A DNA stretch of 42,120 nucleotides from Stutzerimonas stutzeri (GTDB lineage: Bacteria > Pseudomonadota > Gammaproteobacteria > Pseudomonadales > Pseudomonadaceae), in contig NZ_JAMOIC010000029.1 in assembly GCF_024448895.1 (NCBI RefSeq), forward strand, positions 1 to 42,120, given 5' to 3'. The translations under genes were made by a program, and so were the position numbers. Shown here piece after piece: positions 8,688 to 16,736 of this stretch. Each line of letters opens with the position of its first letter. Within the stretch, counting starts at the first letter, position 1. Below the pieces are notes generated by a model. The model had not been told where the DNA came from. It saw only the letters and a list, made by a program, of their open reading frames with translations, and made no database searches.

Positions 8688-9884
8688 TCAGCTGTTAGGC
8701 AGGATGCGGCAGGTGATGCTCTTGATGTAGCGCGTTTCCGGGATCGCAGGATGCACCGGGTGGTCCGGGCCCTGGCCGCCGCGCTCAAGCAGCTGAATGT
8801 TGCGATCCAGATGACGCGCGCTGCCGAGCAGGATGTTCTGCAGGTTGTCTTCCTCCAGGTGCATCGAGCAGCTGGCGCTGATCAGGATGCCGTCCTTGTT
8901 CAGTAGGCGCATGGCGGCTTCGTTCAGACGACGGTAAGCGGCTTCGCCGTTCTTGATGTCCTTCTTGCGCTTGATGAAGGCGGGCGGGTCGGTGATGACC
9001 ACGTCGAAGCGCTCCTCGGCGTTCTTCAGCTCCTTCATCGCTTCGAAGGCATCGCCCTCGACACAGGTCATCTTCTCCGCTACGCCATTGAGCGCGGCAT
9101 TGCGCTCGACGCCGTCCAGGGCGAAGGCTGAAGCGTCGACGCAGAACACCTCGCTGGCACCGAAGGCCGCGGCCTGTACACCCCAGCCGCCGATGTAGCT
9201 GAACAGGTCCAGCACGCGCTTGCCCTTCACATAGGGCGCCAGACGCGCGCGGTTCATGCGGTGGTCATAGAACCAGCCGGTCTTCTGGCCCTGCAGAACC
9301 GGGGCTTCGAATTTCACGCCGTTCTCTTCCAGCGCAACCCATTCCGGGACCACGCCGAACGCAGTATCGACGTACCGCTCGAGACCTTCGGCATCGCGGG
9401 CGCTGGAGTCGTTTTTCCATAGCACGCCGCGCGGCTTGAGCACCTGAACCAGCGCTTCAAGCACGGCATCCTTGTTGCGCTCCATGGTGGCCGAAGCCAG
9501 CTGCACCACCAGATGATCATGGAAGCGGTCCACCACGAGCCCCGGCAAAAGGTCCGAGTCACCATAGATCAGGCGATAGCAGGGTTGATCGAACAGACGA
9601 TCGCGCAGCGACAGGGCGACCTGAATACGGTGCACCAGCAGTGATTTGTCCAGACTGTGCTTGAGGTCGCGGGACAGTAAGCGCGCGCAGATCAGGTTGT
9701 TTGGGGAGACGCCGACAATGCCCAGCGGTTTGCCGCCAGCCGCTTCGAGGATCGCCTGATCACCGGCAGCAAAACCGCTGAGCGGCGTGGCGGCGGTATC
9801 CACTTCGTTGCTGTAGACCCACAGATGGCCGGCGCGCAGGCGGCGATCGGCGTTGGCTTTGAGGCGCAGGCTGGGCAGGCTCAT
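8688..9884 (-). CDS. rlmI: 23S rRNA m5C1962 methyltransferase
   Basis: RlmI methylates C1962 of 23S rRNA using S-adenosylmethionine. The 398-residue protein has an N-terminal PUA domain (about 1-75, with RLRAGHLWVYSNEV). The Rossmann-like methyltransferase domain follows, with the SAM-binding DLFSYIGGWGVQAAAFGA near 226, the TDPPAFIKRKKDI motif near 297 and the catalytic-region SCSMHLEEDN near 340. Length and domain order match the E. coli enzyme. The start codon and the first motif agree with family N-termini. It converges on the cutinase gene. Confidence 0.93.
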   Translation of the reverse strand: MSLPSLRLKANADRRLRAGHLWVYSNEVDTAATPLSGFAAGDQAILEAAGGKPLGIVGVSPNNLICARLLSRDLKHSLDKSLLVHRIQVALSLRDRLFDQPCYRLIYGDSDLLPGLVVDRFHDHLVVQLASATMERNKDAVLEALVQVLKPRGVLWKNDSSARDAEGLERYVDTAFGVVPEWVALEENGVKFEAPVLQGQKTGWFYDHRMNRARLAPYVKGKRVLDLFSYIGGWGVQAAAFGASEVFCVDASAFALDGVERNAALNGVAEKMTCVEGDAFEAMKELKNAEERFDVVITDPPAFIKRKKDIKNGEAAYRRLNEAAMRLLNKDGILISASCSMHLEEDNLQNILLGSARHLDRNIQLLERGGQGPDHPVHPAIPETRYIKSITCRILPNS

Positions 9885-10063
9885 CGGGAGGGCTCCGGGA
9901 AAAGGGCGGGATTATAGGGGAGCGGGCGGACAAAAGCGCTGGCTGGTTGAGCTCTGGGCGATGGCCGAGGCTGGACGGAAGGGCGTTGGAACGGGTTCCT
10001 GTGCAGAGGGTCGCCGGCGATTGGTTGCACCCTCAGCCTCAACGAGCTCCGAATCCGTGTTTC

Positions 10064-10089
10064 GGTGGATCGATGAAGCGCGATCCACC
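10064..10089. repeat. REP-like hairpin (GTAGGGTGGATCG family)
   Basis: GGTGGATCG and CGATCCACC form a perfect 9-bp stem around the loop ATGAAGCG, and CCTACG follows. Read on the minus strand this is CGTAGGGTGGATCG-type sequence, with the GAAGCG element also present in the repeat at 27-110. It lies just past the end of the minus-strand PfpI-like gene (10114), in the spacer before rlmI, and may act at the 3' end of that transcript. Confidence 0.65.
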
Positions 10090-10113
10090 CTACGTTCGGC
10101 CACCAGCTTTCCG

Positions 10114-10653
10114 TCAGGCTGCGAGGGCTTTGACCAGGGCCTGGCTAAAGGCCGGGATATCGTCCGGGTTGCGGCTGCTGATCAGATTGCCATCGACCAC
10201 CACCTGTTCGTCGACCCAATTGGCGCCGGCGTTTTTCAGATCGTCGGTGAGCGATGGGTAGCTTGTCATCCGCTTGCCTTGCACGAGCTTGGCTGAAATC
10301 AACAGCCATCCACCATGGCAAATGACCGCTATCGGCTTGTTGGCCTGGGCTGCTTCGCGCACCAGCTGCTGCGCTTTTTCATCGGTACGAATGGTGTCGG
10401 AGTTCACCACGCCGCCGGGCAGCACCACGGCATCGTAGTCACTCATTTTGATGCTTTCGAAGGTGTTGTCGACATGGAACTTGGTGTCCGGAGTGATGTG
10501 GTTCCAGCCGGTCACTTCACCGTTCGAGGATGAGATGATCTCGGCGACCGCGCCGGCTTTTTCCAGCGCTTCCTTCGGGCCGGTCAGCTCGACCTGCTCG
10601 AAACCTTCGGTTACCAGGATCGCTACACGTTTGCCTTTCAGGGAATCGGCCAT
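10114..10653 (-). CDS. DJ-1/PfpI-family protein (YhbO/PfpI type)
   Basis: This 179-residue cytoplasmic protein has the DJ-1/PfpI fold. Glu16 in TEGFEQ and the nucleophile-elbow Cys112-His113 in AVICHGGWLL are both present, so the active site is intact. Related proteins (PfpI, YhbO) have been described as intracellular proteases, glyoxalases or deglycases and are linked to stress survival. The true activity is debated and cannot be decided here. The ATG at 10653 follows AGGAGG at a seven-base spacing, better than the in-frame ATG at 10725. It is divergent from the HDOD gene. Confidence 0.9.
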   Translation of the reverse strand: MADSLKGKRVAILVTEGFEQVELTGPKEALEKAGAVAEIISSSNGEVTGWNHITPDTKFHVDNTFESIKMSDYDAVVLPGGVVNSDTIRTDEKAQQLVREAAQANKPIAVICHGGWLLISAKLVQGKRMTSYPSLTDDLKNAGANWVDEQVVVDGNLISSRNPDDIPAFSQALVKALAA

Positions 10654-10771
10654 TTCGTTTCCTCCTCGTCGGATTGCAAAGTTATCTACTTGAAATCCGA
10701 CCATGAACTCGGCCAAAGTTCGCACTCTTTTCTTAGTGGCCTTGTGCTATCCGCCAGGCCGGGCTGCCTCC

Positions 10772-11635
10772 ATGTCCATCGAACTCACCGACGAGCAGAT
10801 CCGCAGCGTGCTGCAGGGGATCAGCGTTCCTCCGCAGCCGCAGATCATGGTCGATCTACAGATGGAGCAGGTCATGCCTGATCCTGACCTGCGCGCCATC
10901 GCTCGGTTGATCAGTCAGGATCCCGGCCTCTCAGGTGCCTTGCTGAAGACGGTCAACTCACCGTTCTTCGGCCTCGCCAATCGCATCGCCTCGATCCAGC
11001 AAGCCGTCAACCTGCTGGGCTGCCGTTCGGTGATCAACCTGATCAATGCACAATCGATCCGCGGCGAGCTGACCGATGCGGCCATCGTCACGCTCAACCG
11101 CTTCTGGGATTCCGCGCAGGACGTAGCCGGCACCTGCCTGGCTCTGGCCAAGCGCATTGGGCATCCAGCACCGGACGAGGCCTACACGCTCGGTCTGTTT
11201 CACAACTGCGGCATTCCGCTGATGCTGACTCGCTTCCCCGGATACATGACAGTGCTGGAAGAGGCCTATGCCAGCGTCGGGGTCGAGACGCGCATCACTG
11301 ACATTGAAAACTGGGTGCTCAACACCAACCATTCCGTCGTGGGTTATTTTGTCGCGCGCTCGTGGAAGCTGCCGCAGACGCTGTGTGAGGCCATCGCCAA
11401 TCACCACAACGCGCTGGCCCTGTTCAACGATGAGTGGAGCGATCCGCAGGTCAAGACGCTGCTTGCGATTCTGAAGATGGCCGAGCACATCTGCGCCTGC
11501 CATCGCGTACTGGGCGAGCAGCCGGAGGACCACGAATGGGCTGCCGTGGCGCAGCTGGTACTGGAATACGTTGGCCTCTCGGAATACGATTTCGAATGCC
11601 AGCGCGACATCATCCGGGAGCTGGGTGTCGGCTGA
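10772..11635 (+). CDS. HDOD domain protein
   Basis: This 287-residue protein has an HDOD domain over most of its length, with the typical LPPQP-like start (VPPQPQIMVDLQ near 17-28), ISQDPGLSGALLKTVNSPFFG near 49-69 and the NHSVVGYFVARSWKLP and ITNHHN-like (AIANHHN) segments near 190 and 210. HDOD proteins are catalytically inactive relatives of HD phosphohydrolases, often acting in signalling and second-messenger pathways. No output domain is fused, so its partner is unknown. The ATG at 10772 (M-S-I-E-L) fits the domain boundary better than 10703. Its ribosome-binding site is weak. Confidence 0.85.
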   Translation: MSIELTDEQIRSVLQGISVPPQPQIMVDLQMEQVMPDPDLRAIARLISQDPGLSGALLKTVNSPFFGLANRIASIQQAVNLLGCRSVINLINAQSIRGELTDAAIVTLNRFWDSAQDVAGTCLALAKRIGHPAPDEAYTLGLFHNCGIPLMLTRFPGYMTVLEEAYASVGVETRITDIENWVLNTNHSVVGYFVARSWKLPQTLCEAIANHHNALALFNDEWSDPQVKTLLAILKMAEHICACHRVLGEQPEDHEWAAVAQLVLEYVGLSEYDFECQRDIIRELGVG

Positions 11636-11691
11636 CCCGGCCTCGCGTTAACTGCTAAGGTCGCCTCCCGGTCCACTACCGATCTGCCTGT

Positions 11692-12504
11692 ATGCCCGAA
11701 CTTCCAGAAGTCGAAACCACCCGTCGCGGCATTGCCCCGCACCTTGTCGGCCAGCGTGTTAGCCAGGTCATCGTGCGCGAGCGCCGGTTGCGCTGGCCGA
11801 TTCCAGATGACCTTGACGTGCGGCTGTCCGGCCAGCGTATCGAGTCGGTTGAGCGGCGCGCCAAGTACCTGCTGATCAAGGCCGAGGTCGGCACCCTGAT
11901 CGCGCACCTCGGAATGTCCGGCAGTCTGCGGCTGGTGCCGCCGGATTTGCCGGTGGGCAAGCACGAGCATGTCGACATCGTGCTCGAGTCCGGCATGGCG
12001 CTGCGCTACACGGACCCGCGTCGCTTCGGCGCGCTGCTCTGGAGCGATGATCCGTTGAGCCACGTGCTGCTCGCCAGCCTCGGCCCGGAGCCGCTAGGCG
12101 ATGCGTTCGACGGTGAGCGGCTTTACCAGATGTCGCGGGGACGCAGCATGGCGGTCAAACCCTTCATCATGGATAACGCGGTGGTCGTGGGCGTTGGCAA
12201 TATTTACGCGAGCGAGGCGCTGTTCGCTGCCGGGATCGACCCTCGTCGCGCCGCCGGTGCGGTATCGCGAGCGCGTTATATGAAGTTGGCCGTCGAGATC
12301 AAACGGATACTGGCCTACGCCATCGAGCGCGGCGGTACCACGCTGCGCGACTTCGTCGGTGGCGACGGCAAGCCGGGTTACTTCCAGCAGGAGTTGTTCG
12401 TCTACGGTCGAGGCGGGGATCTGTGCAAATGTTGTGGCTCGACTTTGCGCGAGATTCGGCTGGGCCAGCGAGCCAGCGTCTATTGCGGACGCTGTCAGCG
12501 ATGA
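11692..12504 (+). CDS. mutM: Formamidopyrimidine-DNA glycosylase
   Basis: MutM (Fpg) removes 8-oxoguanine and formamidopyrimidines from oxidised DNA and cleaves the abasic strand. The 270-residue protein starts MPELPEVE, where Pro2 is the catalytic nucleophile and Glu3 its partner. It has the conserved NIYASEALF helix near 170 and ends in a zinc finger with four cysteines (CKCCG and YCGRC). The usual QRASVYC form is intact. It follows the HDOD gene on the same strand by 56 bases. In Pseudomonas this gene is regularly close to coaD, as here. Confidence 0.97.
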   Translation: MPELPEVETTRRGIAPHLVGQRVSQVIVRERRLRWPIPDDLDVRLSGQRIESVERRAKYLLIKAEVGTLIAHLGMSGSLRLVPPDLPVGKHEHVDIVLESGMALRYTDPRRFGALLWSDDPLSHVLLASLGPEPLGDAFDGERLYQMSRGRSMAVKPFIMDNAVVVGVGNIYASEALFAAGIDPRRAAGAVSRARYMKLAVEIKRILAYAIERGGTTLRDFVGGDGKPGYFQQELFVYGRGGDLCKCCGSTLREIRLGQRASVYCGRCQR

Positions 12505-12628
12505 CGAAACGATCTGCCATGCACTGCGCAGGCATTGACGGTGTTCACGATCAACAATCGGCGGCCACTGCTATAGTGACCCTCACCACAATCATCTGCC
12601 TCGCTTCGCCCAGCTGAAGGACCACACC

Positions 12629-12970
12629 ATGAATCTGTTTCGCTCCACTGCTGTTGTCTTGGCCCTGACCACAGGTCTGCTGACGATGCCTGTGCAGGCG
12701 CAATCGGTACAGCAGAACGCCAGCGGCGATCCCATGTACACCGTAGAAGCCCCCAAAGCCTTTTCCATCGTCGGCGATCTGCTGATTGCCCGGCCGTTGC
12801 TCATCGCAGCGACCGCTATTGGTGCCGGCCTGTTCGTCGTCAGCTTGCCGTTCAGCGCTATGGGTGGCGGCATCAAGGAAACCGGTCAAGCACTGGTCGT
12901 CGAGCCAGGCGCTGCCGCCTTTGCCCGTTGCCTGGGTTGCACCCGCGTCGGTTACAACCGCCAGGACTGA
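12629..12970 (+). CDS. Small exported or membrane protein of unknown function
   Basis: This 113-residue protein has a clear N-terminal signal sequence, [20 protein letters not shown], with probable cleavage at VQA|QS. One strongly hydrophobic segment follows (about residues 51-75, [21 protein letters not shown]). The C-terminus has a CLGC pair. I know similar small Pseudomonas proteins, sometimes loosely called multidrug transporter subunits, but no function is established. TATAGT at 12572 is a likely -10 box. The gene lies alone between mutM and the converging ferredoxin gene. Confidence 0.75.
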   Translation: MNLFRSTAVVLALTTGLLTMPVQAQSVQQNASGDPMYTVEAPKAFSIVGDLLIARPLLIAATAIGAGLFVVSLPFSAMGGGIKETGQALVVEPGAAAFARCLGCTRVGYNRQD

Positions 12971-13172
12971 TTCCGCGGTTCAGCTTCACTAGGTCGGATA
13001 GTCACTCGTTCCGCCGTCACGGCCTCGCCGCTTCATCGCGTGCGGGGCCGTGTCGTTTCCGGCCAGGGCTTCACATTTCGTTCATGCGCACGCGGGCCAC
13101 GGCCGTGCAGCTGTGTTTGTGCGTGTTGAGACATCGAAGAAAAGGCGGCGCCAGTCTCGCGCAGCTGAAGCT

Positions 13173-13195
13173 GACCTCGGCTTCAAGCCGAGGTC
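13173..13195. terminator. Hairpin downstream of the ferredoxin gene
   Basis: GACCTCGGC and GCCGAGGTC form a perfect 9-bp stem with a TTCAA loop, eight bases past the fdx1 stop codon on the minus strand. No T-run follows on that side, so it is a probable but not canonical terminator. Confidence 0.55.
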
Positions 13196-13203
13196 GGGAG
13201 GGG

Positions 13204-13584
<381 letters not shown>

Positions 13585-13594
13585 CTAGGCCGCT

Positions 13595-14182
<588 letters not shown>

Positions 14183-14313
14183 TCACGCATTTTTCAGTCG
14201 TTCGATCAGTTGACTGGAGAGTTTCGCGGCGAGGCCGTAAATTGATAGCTATGGGTTCACGCCTATGCTGGTGGGAAATAGCGAGCCGTCATGGATCGAC
14301 AGATTTTCCAGCT
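14183..14313 (-). pseudogene. Decayed 3' end of a GMC-family oxidoreductase gene
   Basis: Read on the minus strand, 14252-14313 encodes LENLSIHDGSLFPTSIGVNP, the conserved C-terminal signature of GMC-type oxidoreductases. A TAG codon (14249-14251) replaces the Gln codon usually found there, and the frame then continues LSIYGLAAKLSSQLIERL to a natural TGA at 14183-14185. Immediately upstream the same frame has another stop and no recognisable family sequence. Only the last 40 or so codons survive. In PAO1, as I recall, an oxidoreductase gene stands here between coaD and the aldehyde dehydrogenase, so this looks like its remnant after deletion. Confidence 0.8.
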
Positions 14314-14367
14314 ACGGCGGGAAAAGGCGAGATTGGTAGGGTTCATTGTTGTAAGCGACCGCGCGCT

Positions 14368-15798
14368 TCAGCGTACGAAGAGCTTGTAGATCATGCGCTG
14401 CAGCGCCTTGCCGTAAGGCGGGTAAATCATCCGGGCTGCATTGAACCGCTGCTTGATGAACACGCCCTTGGCTTTGCTGAAGGTCAGGAAGCCTTCGTGG
14501 CCGTGGTAGTGCCCCATCCCAGAGGGACCGACGCCGCCGAAGGGCAGGTCGTCCTGGGCGACGTGAAGTAGGGTGTCGTTAAGGCAGACGCCGCCGGAAT
14601 GGGTGTGTCGCAGCACCTGTCGTTGCTCGGCCTTGTTGTAGCCGAAGTAATAAAGCGCCAGCGGACGAGGGCGTGCATTGACGTAGGCGAGCGCCTCGTC
14701 GAGTTCGTCGTAGGGCACGATGGGCAGAAGGGGGCCAAATATCTCGTCCTGCATGACCAGCATGTCGTCGGTGGTGTCGAGCAGCAGGTAGTGCGGCATG
14801 CGCCGGTCCTGACCAGTCTCGAACAGGGGGACGAGGCGCGCGCCCTTGGCCTCGGCATCGTCCAGATAGCCTTGGAGGCGTGCATGCTGGCGCGCGTTGA
14901 CGATGGAGGTGTAATCCGGGTTGTCCACCAGCTGCGGGAAAAAGCGCTGCACGGCGGCACGGTAAGCCGTCACGAAGTCGTCGAGGCGCGGCCTCGGCAC
15001 CAATACATAATCCGGTGCGACACAGGTTTGCCCGGCATTCAGCGTCTTGCCGAAGGCGATGCGTTCAACGGCATCGGCAAGCGGTACGGTGGCCGAGACG
15101 ATAGCCGGTGATTTGCCGCCCAGCTCCAGGGTGACCGGCGTCAGATGCTCCGCCGCCGCTCGCATAACCTGCCGTCCGACACTGGTGCTGCCCGTAAACA
15201 GAAGGTGATCGAAAGGCAGCTGCGAGAAGGCGATACCGGTATCGACGTCGCCCAGAACCACGGCGACCTGATCCTCCGGGAAGATCTCCGCCAGCAGATC
15301 CTTGAGCAGCCGCCCTGTTGCGGGTGTGGATTCGCTCATTTTCAGCATCACCCGATTGCCAGCTGCCAGCGCACCTATCATGGGGCCTACCGCCAGATAC
15401 AGGGGGTAGTTCCACGGCACGATGATGCCGACCACCCCAAGCGGCTGATACTCGACCTTCGCGCTGGCCGGCTGAAATGCCAGACCCACCCGGCGCCGAG
15501 AGGGTTTCATCCAGCGCTGAAGGCGACGCTTTGCATAGTGAATGCCGTGCAGGCTGGGCATGATTTCCGCCAACCGTGTTTCGTCCGCTGAGCGGTTGCC
15601 GAAATCGGCGCTGATGGCGTCGATCAAGGATTGTTGATTGCTGGCCAGGACATCGTGCAGCGCCTCCAGCCATTGCTGGCGATCCTCGCCGTTGGGGCTG
15701 GGATTGGCATGAAACGCCATGCGCTGTCGCTCGAACAGCGACAACAAACGATCAGCCTCTGTGCTGAGCTGATTCAGATACGCAACATCGCTAAGCAT
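14368..15798 (-). CDS. Coniferyl-aldehyde-type aldehyde dehydrogenase
   Basis: This 476-residue NAD(P)-dependent aldehyde dehydrogenase has the motifs PWNYP at 128-132, FTGSTSVG at 201-208, general-base Glu225 in LELGGKSP and nucleophile Cys259 in GQTCVAPDY. The last motif and the hydrophobic C-terminal tail (MIYKLF) place it near coniferyl aldehyde dehydrogenases (CalB) and the membrane-associated fatty-aldehyde group. Substrate is uncertain: aromatic or medium- to long-chain aldehydes are both possible. It is divergent from a TetR gene with a palindrome between them, so it is probably controlled by that regulator. The GMC remnant just downstream suggests it was once paired with an alcohol-oxidising enzyme. 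Confidence 0.85.
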   Translation of the reverse strand: MLSDVAYLNQLSTEADRLLSLFERQRMAFHANPSPNGEDRQQWLEALHDVLASNQQSLIDAISADFGNRSADETRLAEIMPSLHGIHYAKRRLQRWMKPSRRRVGLAFQPASAKVEYQPLGVVGIIVPWNYPLYLAVGPMIGALAAGNRVMLKMSESTPATGRLLKDLLAEIFPEDQVAVVLGDVDTGIAFSQLPFDHLLFTGSTSVGRQVMRAAAEHLTPVTLELGGKSPAIVSATVPLADAVERIAFGKTLNAGQTCVAPDYVLVPRPRLDDFVTAYRAAVQRFFPQLVDNPDYTSIVNARQHARLQGYLDDAEAKGARLVPLFETGQDRRMPHYLLLDTTDDMLVMQDEIFGPLLPIVPYDELDEALAYVNARPRPLALYYFGYNKAEQRQVLRHTHSGGVCLNDTLLHVAQDDLPFGGVGPSGMGHYHGHEGFLTFSKAKGVFIKQRFNAARMIYPPYGKALQRMIYKLFVR

Positions 15799-15834
15799 GG
15801 GGCGCGGCTCCGGTAGAACGGACGTTGCATGCTT

Positions 15835-15854
15835 ATTAGAGCAACTACTCTAAT
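15835..15854. promoter_or_regulatory. Palindromic operator candidate between aldehyde dehydrogenase and TetR genes
   Basis: ATTAGAG-CAACTA-CTCTAAT is a perfect inverted repeat with 7-bp arms and a 6-bp spacer. It lies 37 bases upstream of the dehydrogenase start and 80 upstream of the TetR start, the expected place for the binding site of a divergent, autoregulating TetR repressor. Binding is inferred. Confidence 0.65.
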
Positions 15855-15933
15855 CTGTCAATCGAGTGCACTGCCGGTGGTGTCGGGTTACCTTTGCTTT
15901 CAGGTCCAGCTCGATGGAAAAGCCTTCCCTGCA

Positions 15934-16575
15934 ATGTCTTCCAAATCAAAAACCCGCCAACGCATCCTTCAGGCTAGCCTCGAACTGTTTAACGACAAGG
16001 GCGAGCGCAGCGTGACCACTAACCACATCGCTGCGTACCTGGAAATTTCGCCGGGCAACCTTTATTACCACTTCCGTAACAAGCAGATGATCATCGCTGA
16101 GCTTTTTGGTCGTTATGAAGCGCAAGTCGATGGGTTTCTGCAGCTTCCCGAAGGCCGGCCCGTAACCATCGAAGACAAGACGCGCTATTTTGAATCGCTG
16201 TTTTCGGCGATGTGGGAATACCGCTTTCTGTACCGCGATTTGGAGCATCTGCTGAGCAACGACCGTGAGCTGGCAGACCGTTATCGCCTCTTTGCCAGAA
16301 GACATCTGCACAGTGCGCAGCGCATTTACCAGGGCTTCGTCGACGCCGGCATTCTCGTGATGACGCCGCCTCAGGTGGAAGCGCTCGCAGTCAACGCCTG
16401 GATCATCATGACGTCGTGGGTGCAGTTTCTCTGCACTGTCCTGACCAAACCCGACAACGAGCTCGATCGAGAGATGCTGCGCCGCGGTATTTTCCAGTTG
16501 CTTGCACTTGAAGAGGGGTTCGTCAGCGAATCTGCGCGATCAGGGTTTATCGAGCTACGCGAGCGACTGGCTTGA
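15934..16575 (+). CDS. TetR-family transcriptional regulator
   Basis: This 213-residue protein has an N-terminal TetR helix-turn-helix, with TRQRILQASLELFNDKG at about 7-23 and the recognition region YLEISPGNLYYHFRNKQMII at about 36-55. A ligand-binding C-terminal domain follows. The ATG at 15934 (M-S-S-K-S-K) is preferred, since the in-frame ATG at 15829 would put the operator palindrome inside the coding region. No strong ribosome-binding site precedes it. It is divergent from the aldehyde dehydrogenase and probably represses both genes until an aldehyde or acyl ligand binds. It lies 161 bases before pelA; there is no evidence that it regulates pel. Confidence 0.88.
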   Translation: MSSKSKTRQRILQASLELFNDKGERSVTTNHIAAYLEISPGNLYYHFRNKQMIIAELFGRYEAQVDGFLQLPEGRPVTIEDKTRYFESLFSAMWEYRFLYRDLEHLLSNDRELADRYRLFARRHLHSAQRIYQGFVDAGILVMTPPQVEALAVNAWIIMTSWVQFLCTVLTKPDNELDREMLRRGIFQLLALEEGFVSESARSGFIELRERLA

Positions 16576-16672
16576 GTGGCAGTTATCAGTGTTCGAAAAC
16601 GAGTGAAAAGACGTTTTATTGACGCCTGCTTTGCTGAGGGTCAACCACCCATCGCCAATGATGGCATTATGC

Positions 16673-16702
16673 TTGTATCGAGTAATGGCATATGGATTAA
16701 TA
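16673..16702 (+). promoter_or_regulatory. Candidate sigma70 promoter of the pel operon
   Basis: TTGTAT (16673-16678) and TTAATA (16697-16702) are separated by 18 bases and end 34 bases before the pelA ATG. The surrounding bases are AT-rich compared with the flanking genes. In P. aeruginosa, pel is controlled by FleQ and c-di-GMP. A partial FleQ-box-like sequence, GACGTTTTATTGAC, sits at 16610-16623, but only its right half fits well. Confidence 0.35.
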
Positions 16703-16736
16703 CCACCTGTAACAGCCGTTCTGTCTGGTGGAATTC

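Noticed and set aside
12971-13172. Possible gene between the small exported protein and the ferredoxin
   Set aside because: Open frames here lack start signals and protein-like sequence. The region appears to be a spacer between converging genes.
15829-16575. Longer TetR protein from the ATG at 15829
   Set aside because: This would place the operator palindrome in coding sequence, and the added residues do not resemble a TetR N-terminus.
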